DNA from: Ignavibacteriales bacterium
GTDB taxonomy: Bacteria > Bacteroidota > Ignavibacteria > Ignavibacteriales > Ignavibacteriaceae
Direction: 5' to 3'
Assembly: GCA_014727845.1 (NCBI GenBank)
Contig: WJMR01000164.1
Coordinates: forward strand, 1-41,383
Length of the DNA stretch: 41,383 nucleotides
Shown: positions 29,061 through 36,700 of the stretch, in pieces
Numbering within the stretch: position 1 is the stretch's first letter
Layout of the letters: each line of letters opens with the position of its first letter
The notes under the pieces: generated by a model
Told to the model about the DNA's origin: nothing
What the model saw: the letters and a program-made list of their open reading frames with translations, nothing else
The model's database searches: none
Translations under genes and position numbers: made by a program

Positions 29061-30308
29061 CTACTCCTTATAACGCTTAAACACCAACGACGCGTTGTGG
29101 CCGCCGAATCCGAACGCGTTGCTAATCGCCGCGCGTATTTCTTTTTCGACGGCGACGTTCGGCGTATAGTCGAGATCGCACTCGGGGTCGGGATTATCGA
29201 GGTTGACGGTCGGGGGAATAACACCGCGCTTGACGGCGAGCGTCGTCGCCACCGCCTCGACGGCGCCTGCCGCGCCGAGCAGATGCCCCGTCATCGATTT
29301 CGTCGAGCTAATCGCGAGCGCTTTGGCGTGCTCTCCGAACGCGGTTTTAATCGCCTTGGTTTCGGTCGGATCGTTGTAGGGGGTGGATGTGCCGTGCGCG
29401 TTGAGGTAGTCGATATCCTCGGGCGCGACGCCGGCGTCTTGGAGCGCCATCGTCATCGCGCGCGCGGCGCCCTCGCCGTCGGGGCTTGGCGCGGTGATGT
29501 GGTGCGCGTCGGCGGTGTTTCCGAAGCCCAACAGCTCGGCGTATATCTTCGCGCCACGCTCGAGCGCGTGGTCGAGCGTCTCGAGCATAAGCATGCCCGC
29601 GCCTTCGGCGATGACGAATCCGTCGCGGTCTGTATCGAACGGTCGCGACGCCTTCTCGGGCGCGTCGTTGCGAAGACTGAGCGCGCGCATCGCGTTGAAG
29701 CCCGCCACGCCGAGGTCGGTGATCGGCGCCTCGGCGCCGCCCGCCAACATCATATCCGCCGCTCCGCGCTGGATGAGCATCAACGCGTCGGAGATCGCAT
29801 GCGCGCTCGTGGCGCACGCCGACGAGGTCGAGTAGTTCGGTCCCTTCAAACCGAACTCGATGGAAATACGTCCCGACGCGATGTCGGGTATAAACATGGT
29901 GACGAAGAACGGATTGACTTTTTTCGGATCGCCTAACCGGACGTGGTCCTCGGTGAATCGCTGAAACGTTTCGATGCCGCCGACCGAGCATCCGCACAGA
30001 ACGCCGAAGCGATTCAGATCGATCGCGCCGAGATCGACGCCCGCGTCCTCGATCGCTTGGGAGGCGACGGCGATGGAGAAATGCGTGAAGCGATCCATTC
30101 GCCTCGCGTTCTTCCGATCAAGGTAGTCGAGTTCGTCGAAGTCGCTCGCTTCGCCCGCAAATTTGGTGGAATGGTTCGATGCGTCGAAGCGCGTTATCGG
30201 CGCGATTCCGCTTTTACCCGTCGTCAAACTTTTCCAGAACGTCTCGACGTTCGACCCGACGGGACTGACCGTCCCTAATCCCGTAATTACGACTCGTTTT
30301 CTTTCCAT
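29061..30308 (-). CDS. fabF: Beta-ketoacyl-ACP synthase II, fab-cluster copy
   Basis: [76 protein letters not shown]. Confidence 0.95.
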   Translation of the reverse strand: MERKRVVITGLGTVSPVGSNVETFWKSLTTGKSGIAPITRFDASNHSTKFAGEASDFDELDYLDRKNARRMDRFTHFSIAVASQAIEDAGVDLGAIDLNRFGVLCGCSVGGIETFQRFTEDHVRLGDPKKVNPFFVTMFIPDIASGRISIEFGLKGPNYSTSSACATSAHAISDALMLIQRGAADMMLAGGAEAPITDLGVAGFNAMRALSLRNDAPEKASRPFDTDRDGFVIAEGAGMLMLETLDHALERGAKIYAELLGFGNTADAHHITAPSPDGEGAARAMTMALQDAGVAPEDIDYLNAHGTSTPYNDPTETKAIKTAFGEHAKALAISSTKSMTGHLLGAAGAVEAVATTLAVKRGVIPPTVNLDNPDPECDLDYTPNVAVEKEIRAAISNAFGFGGHNASLVFKRYKE

Positions 30309-30322
30309 CGCGATGATCCGCC

Positions 30323-30380
30323 GACCGACGGAGTTCGTCGGTCCGAGAAAGAAGGGAAAAAGCCCGAGAGCTCTTTCCCT
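30323..30380 (-). promoter_or_regulatory. Two consecutive RNA hairpins in the acpP-fabF intergenic spacer
   Basis: 30353-30380: AGGGAAAGAGC-TCTCGG-GCTTTTTCCCT (11 bp, one GU). 30323-30343: GACCGACG-AACTC-CGTCGGTC (8 bp perfect). Confidence 0.6.
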
Positions 30381-30392
30381 ATTCTCTAATCG

Positions 30393-30629
30393 TTAACCGT
30401 TGGCTTTCTCTTCGATATACTTGATCGCGTCGCCGACGGTGCCGATCTTCTCGGCGTCCTCGTCGGGAATCGAGAGATTAAACGCGTTCTCGAAACCCAT
30501 CACCAACTCGACGATGTCCAACGAGTCGGCGCCCAAGTCGTTCGTGAAAGACGCTTCGGGCTTTACTTGCGATTCTTCGACGCCGAGTTTATCGACGATG
30601 ATCTCTTTTACTTTCGCTTCGACTTCCAT
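30393..30629 (-). CDS. acpP: Acyl carrier protein
   Basis: 78 aa with phosphopantetheine site [18 protein letters not shown]. Confidence 0.97.
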   Translation of the reverse strand: MEVEAKVKEIIVDKLGVEESQVKPEASFTNDLGADSLDIVELVMGFENAFNLSIPDEDAEKIGTVGDAIKYIEEKANG

Positions 30630-30701
30630 AGCGAACTCCCTTGATTGATTTGTGTTTTGGTTTTTAACTATCGCGCGTTACAATTTTTCCGACAATATAT
30701 A

Positions 30702-31448
30702 TTATTGCATCGTCATGCCGCCGTCGATCGCGAGCGTTTGTCCCGTCACGTATTCCGCCTCGTCGGAGGCGAGGAAGGCGACGGCGTCGGCGATATGCTT
30801 GGGTTGCGCGGCTTTCTTCATCGGCACGCCCGAGAGAATCGCCTCGCGTTGCTTATCGTTCAGCGCGCCCGTCATATCGGTCTCGACGAATCCCGGCGCG
30901 ACGACGTTCGCCGTCACGTTCCGCGCCGCCAGTTCGCGAGCGACGGACTTGGTGAATCCGATAATGCCCGCCTTCGAGGCGACGTAGTTCGCCTGCCCGG
31001 GGTTGCCGATCAACCCGACGACCGACGAGACGTTGACGATCCTGCCGTAGCGCGCGCCCATCATCGGCTTGAGCGCCGCCTTAACGTAGTTAAACACGCC
31101 GTTGAGATTGGCGCTCACGACGGCGTTAAAATCCTCTTCGCTCATCCGCATCAGTAAGCCGTCTTTCGTGACGCCCGCGTTGTTGACGAGCGCCTCCAAT
31201 CCGCCGAATCTCTCGACGACTTGATCGACGACCTCGACGGCGCGCGTAAAGTCGGCGGCGTCGGCTTGGAACCCGACCGCCTCTTTGCCCGCGGCGCTCG
31301 CCGCCTCCTCGATCCTCTTCGCCTCGTCGGCGGAGCTCCGATACGTGAACGCCACGCGGGCGCCCTCGTCCAATAATTTCTCGACGATCGCTTTGCCGAT
31401 GCCTCGGGTGCCGCCCGTCACCAGCGCGCGTTTGCCTTCCAATCTCAT
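30702..31448 (-). CDS. fabG: 3-oxoacyl-ACP reductase
   Basis: KRALVTGGTRGIGKAIVEKL, ALVNNAGVTKDGLLMRM, NPGQANYVASKAGIIGFTK; position in fab cluster. Confidence 0.95.
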   Translation of the reverse strand: MRLEGKRALVTGGTRGIGKAIVEKLLDEGARVAFTYRSSADEAKRIEEAASAAGKEAVGFQADAADFTRAVEVVDQVVERFGGLEALVNNAGVTKDGLLMRMSEEDFNAVVSANLNGVFNYVKAALKPMMGARYGRIVNVSSVVGLIGNPGQANYVASKAGIIGFTKSVARELAARNVTANVVAPGFVETDMTGALNDKQREAILSGVPMKKAAQPKHIADAVAFLASDEAEYVTGQTLAIDGGMTMQ

Positions 31449-31484
31449 AGTCGTTCCCTATCGCTCGTTTAGGATCGTTCGGCG

Positions 31485-32399
31485 CTACCGATAGTCGCCG
31501 AGTTGTTCAAAGGTTTCTATTCCGAACGTCGTCGCGGAGCGGTCTATTCGTTTGACCAGCCCCTGCAATACTTTGCCCGGACCGATCTCGACGAACTCGT
31601 CGAAACCGTCGTCGAGCATATTGCGGATCGTCTCCTCCCATCGAACCGGCGCGGTGAGCTGCTTGGCGAGAAGCTCGCGCGTCGTCTCCTTGTCGGCGTT
31701 CGGTTTCGCGGTTACGTTGGCGTACACGGGTATCCGCGCGTCGTAGAGGTTCGCCTCGGCGAGCGCCTTCTCGAGCGTCTCGCGGGCCGGCTCCATCAAC
31801 GGCGAGTGGAACGCGCCGGATACGACGAGTTCTTTCACCATCCGCGCGCCCGCTTCCTTCGCCAATTCCATCGCGCGTTTCACGCCCTCGACGGAACCGG
31901 AGATAACGATCTGCCCGGGCGAGTTAAAGTTCGCGCATTGCACGACGCCCGCTTCCGACGCCTTCTCGCACGCGGCTTCGAGCGGCTCTCGCTCCATACC
32001 GATGATCGCCGCCATAGCGCCTTTGTTCTTCTCGCCCGCGTCCTGCATCGCCAACCCGCGTAGCCGGACGAGCTTCACCGCGTCGCGAAACTGCACGGCG
32101 CCGGCGAACGTGAGCGCCGAGTATTCCCCGAGCGAGTGCCCCGCCGCGCCGTCGAATTCCAACCGACGTACGAGCGACGCGACCACGACGCTGTGCGCGT
32201 AGATCGCGGGTTGCGTGTACTCGGTTCGCTTGAGGGACTCTTCCGGCCCGTTGAACATAATGTGCGAAAGGTTCGTCTCCGCGGCGTCGTCCGCCGTTTG
32301 GATCATCTCCTTGGCTTCGACGCTTTGCTCGAAGAGGTCCTTCGCCATTCCGACGTATTGCGATCCCTGTCCGGGAAAAAGCGCGGCGCGTTTGCCCAT
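31485..32399 (-). CDS. fabD: Malonyl-CoA:ACP transacylase
   Basis: ALFPGQGSQYVGMAKDL, GHSLGEYSAL, SGAFHSPLM. Confidence 0.95.
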   Translation of the reverse strand: MGKRAALFPGQGSQYVGMAKDLFEQSVEAKEMIQTADDAAETNLSHIMFNGPEESLKRTEYTQPAIYAHSVVVASLVRRLEFDGAAGHSLGEYSALTFAGAVQFRDAVKLVRLRGLAMQDAGEKNKGAMAAIIGMEREPLEAACEKASEAGVVQCANFNSPGQIVISGSVEGVKRAMELAKEAGARMVKELVVSGAFHSPLMEPARETLEKALAEANLYDARIPVYANVTAKPNADKETTRELLAKQLTAPVRWEETIRNMLDDGFDEFVEIGPGKVLQGLVKRIDRSATTFGIETFEQLGDYR

Positions 32400-32400
32400 A

Positions 32401-33402
32401 CTAATCTATACTCCAAACAATATATTGCGCGCCCCACGTGTAGCCCCCGCCAAAGGCGGCGAAGACGAGCTTGTCCCCTTTTTTCACCTTGCCGGCGCGA
32501 TAGTATTCGGTTACCACGAGGGGAATCGTGGCGGCGGTGGTGTTGCCGTATTTGTGGATGTTGACCATCACTTGATCGTTTTGCAAGCCGAGCCGATCGC
32601 GGGTGGCGTTGATGATCCGCATATTGGCTTGGTGCGGCGCGAGGAAGGATATATCCTCTCGCTTCAAATTGTTCCGCTCTAAAATCTCGACGGCGGCGTC
32701 GGCCATACCCACCACGGCGACTTTGAAAACCGCCCTGCCGTCTTGGTAAATATAGTGCATCTTTTCGTCCACCGTCTCGTGGGTGGCGGGGTTGCGGCTT
32801 CCGCCGCCGAGCATATGGAGCGCGTCCTCGCCCGTTCCGTCGCAGTAGAGCACGGAGTCTTGCAAACCGTAGGATAAATCCTCGGTCGGTTCGAGCAGAA
32901 CCGCCGAAGCGGCGTCGCCGAAGAGGATGCACGTGTTCCGGTCGGTATAGTCGGTGATGGCGCTCATCTTATCCGCGCCGACAAGCACGACCTTCTTGTA
33001 TTTCCCGGATTCGATAAAGCTCGCGGCGGTCTCCAATCCGAAGACGAATCCCGAACAGGCGGCGGAGAGATCGAATCCCCACGCGTTCTTCGCCCCGACT
33101 TTCCGCTGCACCACGCACGCCGTGGAAGGGAAAAACATATCGGGGGTGATCGTCGAGACGATAATAAGGTCGATTTCCTCGGCGGACATGTTTTTGCTTT
33201 TCAGCAAATCATCGACGGCGCGAGCGGCGAGATCGCTCGTGGCGCCGTTCTCGAGAACGCGGCGTTCTTTAATACCCGTGCGCGAGGTGATCCACTCGTC
33301 GTTCGTCTCCACGATCGACTCGAAGTATTTATTGTCCAGAACTTTGTCGGGAACGTACATCCCGACGCCGGTTATCGTCGCTCGTAATTTTTTGTCGGTC
33401 AT
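32401..33402 (-). CDS. fabH: Beta-ketoacyl-ACP synthase III
   Basis: GMYVPDKVLDN, EWITSRTGIKERR, DLSAACSGFVFGLETA active-site Cys, PHQANMRIINA, NIHKYGNTTAATIPL. Confidence 0.96.
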   Translation of the reverse strand: MTDKKLRATITGVGMYVPDKVLDNKYFESIVETNDEWITSRTGIKERRVLENGATSDLAARAVDDLLKSKNMSAEEIDLIIVSTITPDMFFPSTACVVQRKVGAKNAWGFDLSAACSGFVFGLETAASFIESGKYKKVVLVGADKMSAITDYTDRNTCILFGDAASAVLLEPTEDLSYGLQDSVLYCDGTGEDALHMLGGGSRNPATHETVDEKMHYIYQDGRAVFKVAVVGMADAAVEILERNNLKREDISFLAPHQANMRIINATRDRLGLQNDQVMVNIHKYGNTTAATIPLVVTEYYRAGKVKKGDKLVFAAFGGGYTWGAQYIVWSID

Positions 33403-33403
33403 C

Positions 33404-34432
33404 TTACGCGGATTCCTGTTGTTCGTAACGTTTCGCGGCGTCGCTGATTTTCCTTACGACGTCCGCCTCCACCATTTCTTTGGCGCGTCGGATCATATTC
33501 GCGACCGCCTTCGGCGATCCCGATCCGTGTCCGATGATCGCGACGCCGTCCACGCCGAGCAACGGCACGCCGCCGTGCTCCTCGTAATTCAATTGGTTAA
33601 ACATTTTCTTGAGCGTCGGCGCCATAAAGCCGGCTTTTAGCTTATTGAGGAACCCCGTTTCCGCGAAGCCTCTCAGCGTATCCTTCAAGAAAGCGGGAAT
33701 GCTCTCGGCGAATTTCAGAAGAATATTTCCCGTGAAGCCGTCGCAGACGACTACGTTGGCTTTCGCCGAAAGGACGTCGCGTCCCTCGACGTTGCCGATA
33801 AAATTCAGATCGCTTTGTTCGAGCAGCTCGTAGGCGGCTTTCACCGCCTCGCTCCCCTTCGAACGCTCCTCTCCGACGCTGAGCAGGGCGATGGAGGGAT
33901 TATCGACGCCGAGGATCTCGCGGAAATACACCGAACCCATCGCGGCGTAGGAGACGAGGTGGTTGGCTTTGGAATCGACGGCGGCGCCGACGTCGAAGAT
34001 CATCGTGACGCCTTTAATCGTGGGGATGACGCTGCCCATCGTTGGTCGCTCGACGCCCGGAGTTCTTCCAAGGACGAACGCGCCGGCGGCGAGCGTGGCG
34101 CCGGTGTTGCCGGCGGAGACGAACGCGTCGATCTCCCGCTCTTTAAGCAATCGCATACCGCGCACCAACGACGAGTCGGGCTTGCTCCTCACGGCTTGGA
34201 CGGGCGCCTCATGCATCTCGACTACGTCCTCGGCGTGGTGGACGGTAAACGCTTCCCTATCGCCGAGGGTTTTCTCGATCTCGCCTCGTCGTCCGACGAG
34301 CACGATGTCGATGTCGGGGAAGGCCTCGCGCGCCAGCAACGCGCCCTCGACCTCGCTGACGGGCGCAAAATCCCCGCCCATCGCGTCCACGCCGACGATC
34401 GGTTTCTTGCGCTCGTTCGGGCGTTTCGTCAT
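33404..34432 (-). CDS. plsX: Phosphate acyltransferase PlsX
   Basis: IVGVDAMGGDFAPVSEVEGALLA, DAFVSAGNTGATLAAGAFVLGR, VVCDGFTGNILLKFAES. Confidence 0.95.
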   Translation of the reverse strand: MTKRPNERKKPIVGVDAMGGDFAPVSEVEGALLAREAFPDIDIVLVGRRGEIEKTLGDREAFTVHHAEDVVEMHEAPVQAVRSKPDSSLVRGMRLLKEREIDAFVSAGNTGATLAAGAFVLGRTPGVERPTMGSVIPTIKGVTMIFDVGAAVDSKANHLVSYAAMGSVYFREILGVDNPSIALLSVGEERSKGSEAVKAAYELLEQSDLNFIGNVEGRDVLSAKANVVVCDGFTGNILLKFAESIPAFLKDTLRGFAETGFLNKLKAGFMAPTLKKMFNQLNYEEHGGVPLLGVDGVAIIGHGSGSPKAVANMIRRAKEMVEADVVRKISDAAKRYEQQESA

Positions 34433-34447
34433 ACTAATAGCGTAGAG

Positions 34448-34627
34448 TTATCGTTTCGGGATGAACATGGAACGGCCCGCGTAGTAGCCGCACGCGGGGC
34501 AAGCGCGGTGGGTGAGTTTCATTTCGCCGCAGTTCGCGCACGACGTTACCGTCGAAGCCGTCGCCTTATAGTGCGTTCGTCTTTTATCCCGACGCGATTT
34601 CGAGATTTTACGTTTTGGATGAGCCAT
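34448..34627 (-). CDS. rpmF: 50S ribosomal protein L32 (zinc-ribbon form), 59 aa, absent from the ORF track
   Basis: Reverse-strand translation [59 protein letters not shown]; CxxC...CxxC; between DUF177 and plsX as expected. Confidence 0.95.
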   Translation of the reverse strand: MAHPKRKISKSRRDKRRTHYKATASTVTSCANCGEMKLTHRACPACGYYAGRSMFIPKR

Positions 34628-34676
34628 CGTTTCTTCGTTTTCTCGTTGATAAATTACCCGGCGACGATCGGCGCCG

Positions 34677-35177
34677 TCAGTTGTTTTCCATTCTTTTTTT
34701 GAGCTCCAACAAGGGGCTCCATCGCGGATCGATCTCGTCGTCTCGACAGTCGCACTTCCGCTCGTTCAAGTTGACGCCGCACTTCGGGCACAACCCCTCG
34801 CACGCCTCGTCGCACAGTTGTCGCATCGGAAGCGCGAGCGCGGCGTAGTCGTAGAGGTCTTCGCCCACGTCGATCCAATCGGCGTCGTAGGGAAGCGCGC
34901 GCGCGTTCTCGTCGTCGGTCGGCTCCTCTCCAAAAAGGAACGCCAACTCGAACGGCGCCTCCACGTCGTGAACGAACTCCTCGCCGCATCGATCGCAAAC
35001 CAATTTCGCCTCTAAGCGCAAGGTCGCGTCAACAACCACTTGTCGAGCCGACTTGTCGATCTCAACGTCGAGCTCGTAGTCGTCGAAGAACGGCTCGCCG
35101 AGCCCGATCTCCTCGACCGCTCCCTCAAAAAAAAGGCGGTGAACGCCTTCTTCGAGATTGGATATCTTGATCTTCAT
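34677..35177 (-). CDS. DUF177 / YceD family protein
   Basis: [24 protein letters not shown]...[29 protein letters not shown]...[11 protein letters not shown]; upstream of rpmF. Confidence 0.92.
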   Translation of the reverse strand: MKIKISNLEEGVHRLFFEGAVEEIGLGEPFFDDYELDVEIDKSARQVVVDATLRLEAKLVCDRCGEEFVHDVEAPFELAFLFGEEPTDDENARALPYDADWIDVGEDLYDYAALALPMRQLCDEACEGLCPKCGVNLNERKCDCRDDEIDPRWSPLLELKKRMENN

Positions 35178-35200
35178 AATAAAACGCTACAAGAACGTGT

Positions 35201-35229
35201 AATATAAAGAATGGCGCCTTGAGAATCAA
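35201..35229 (-). promoter_or_regulatory. Candidate sigma70-like promoter for the DUF177-rpmF-plsX-fab operon
   Basis: Reverse strand TTGATT-N17-TATATT about 25 nt upstream of the DUF177 start. Confidence 0.55.
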
Positions 35230-35274
35230 TCAAACAATTCTCGCTCTCGGATTCGGACGCGCGCAACCGCGAAC

Positions 35275-35332
35275 GGTTCTCCGTTCCGCAAAACGTTCTA
35301 CGTGGTTCTCCGTTCCGCAAAACGTTCTACGT
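35275..35332. repeat. Perfect tandem duplication of a 29-bp unit
   Basis: ggttctccgttccgcaaaacgttctacgt occurs twice back to back (35275-35303, 35304-35332); flanked by ttctacgtagaa palindrome (35325-35336) and gaacgg-ttct-ccgttc dyad (35271-35286). Confidence 0.97.
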
Positions 35333-35457
35333 AGAATTAGCGTATTGTTACTATTCCCTTTCCTCTTGGAATTAACTATTTTATGGGTCGTCAAGTTCCA
35401 TCGGCGCTCCCGCTCCAAGCGAGCGTCGCGTATGTTCAAATTCTCGGTAGGGTTTTC

Positions 35458-35814
35458 ATGTTCGTTAAGTGGATGTATTGCAAAGGCGGCAAATGGTGTA
35501 CGTTCAATCGAGTGCCGCTCGACGACCCCCATTTCGACGACCTCTACGGCGTCTTCCTCGTCTGGAACGAATTGCGGAAAAAGAAAAACGTTATCTACGT
35601 CGGCAAAGGTAAGTTGCGCGAAAAGATAAAAGCCAACCGCCAGAGTCACGCCATCCAGGAAAATATCCTCAAGAACACGCTCTACGTTACGTGGGCGAGC
35701 GTGCCCGAGGAAGACGTTAACGCGGCGCATATCTACCTCACGAAAAAATACGATCCCTCGATTCCGTGTCCGATCGACGGCAACGTCTATAAGCCCGTCA
35801 ACCTCCCTTTCTAA
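35458..35814 (+). CDS. Small GIY-YIG-like domain protein (divergent)
   Basis: LYGVFLVWNELRKKKNVIYVGKGKLREKIKANRQSHAIQENI...LYVTWASVPEEDVNAAHIYLTKKYDPSIPCP; GVF...YVG pair at GIY-YIG spacing. ORF track begins at 35383; ATG at 35458 (MFVKWMYCKGG) is an alternative start. Confidence 0.5.
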   Translation: MFVKWMYCKGGKWCTFNRVPLDDPHFDDLYGVFLVWNELRKKKNVIYVGKGKLREKIKANRQSHAIQENILKNTLYVTWASVPEEDVNAAHIYLTKKYDPSIPCPIDGNVYKPVNLPF

Positions 35815-35970
35815 CGCGAGCAATATACTCGACGGTAGATTTCCTTTTAAGGATTTTTTCTGTATTTTCTCTCGTACCGAGCGGGGCGTAACGGCTCGAA
35901 ATGCTTATTCGAAAAACTCACGCGACGCAAAGTCGCGCCCTATCCCCCACAACCTCAATTAGGAGGTAGT

Positions 35971-36645
35971 ATGAACTCCGAAGTGCTATATCGCCCTTCC
36001 TTCTCGATGCTTAAACTTACGATGGACGACGGCGAGACCATGAAAGCCGAAGCCGGCGCGATGGTTTCGATGTCCGGCAATATCGAGATGGAGACCAAGA
36101 TGTCCGGCGGCGGCGTCTTCGGCGCGCTTAAGAAAAGCGTGCTCGGCGGCGAAAGCTTGTTCATCAACAATTTCAAACCGACGGGCGGTCCCGGCGAGCT
36201 CACCCTCGCGCCGAGTTATCCGGGCGACATCATCGAGATGAAGCTCTCGAACCAAACCGTCTTCGCGCAGGGCGGCGCGTATATGGCGTCTTCGCCCGAT
36301 ATCGAGATCGACACGAAATTCGGCGGCGCAAAAACCTTCTTCTCGAAAGAGGGTCTCTTCGTTCTCAAGGCGTCGGGCACGGGTAGCGTCTTTTTCGCCA
36401 GCTACGGCGCGCTTCACGAGCTGACGCTCACGGAAGGTCAAAAGTACGTCGTGGACACGGGCCATATGGTCGCGTGGGAAGACGGCGTGAAATACGAAGT
36501 AAAGAAAGTCGGGAGCTGGAAATCGACGCTACTTAGCGGCGAAGGTCTCGTGTGCCACCTCACGGGTCCCGGCAAGATATTCCTCCAGACTCGGAGCCCC
36601 GGCGCGCTCGCGTCGTGGATCGGCGCGCTTATGCCGAAACGCTAA
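35971..36645 (+). CDS. AIM24 / TIGR00266 family protein
   Basis: FSMLKLTMDDGETMKAEAGAMVSMSGNIEMETKMSGGGVFGALKKSVLGGESLFINNF...GELTLAPSYPGDI; aggaggtagt SD. Confidence 0.9.
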   Translation: MNSEVLYRPSFSMLKLTMDDGETMKAEAGAMVSMSGNIEMETKMSGGGVFGALKKSVLGGESLFINNFKPTGGPGELTLAPSYPGDIIEMKLSNQTVFAQGGAYMASSPDIEIDTKFGGAKTFFSKEGLFVLKASGTGSVFFASYGALHELTLTEGQKYVVDTGHMVAWEDGVKYEVKKVGSWKSTLLSGEGLVCHLTGPGKIFLQTRSPGALASWIGALMPKR

Positions 36646-36671
36646 ACGCGGGCCCTTCCTCGTATTTTCCA

Positions 36672-36700
36672 CCCTCGCCCGAACGGCGGGGGTTTTTTAT
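36672..36700 (+). terminator. Rho-independent terminator after the AIM24 gene
   Basis: CCCTCGCC-cgaac-GGCGGGGG 8-bp stem (one GU) followed by TTTTTTATT; overlaps the stop of the convergent gene at 36697. Confidence 0.85.
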
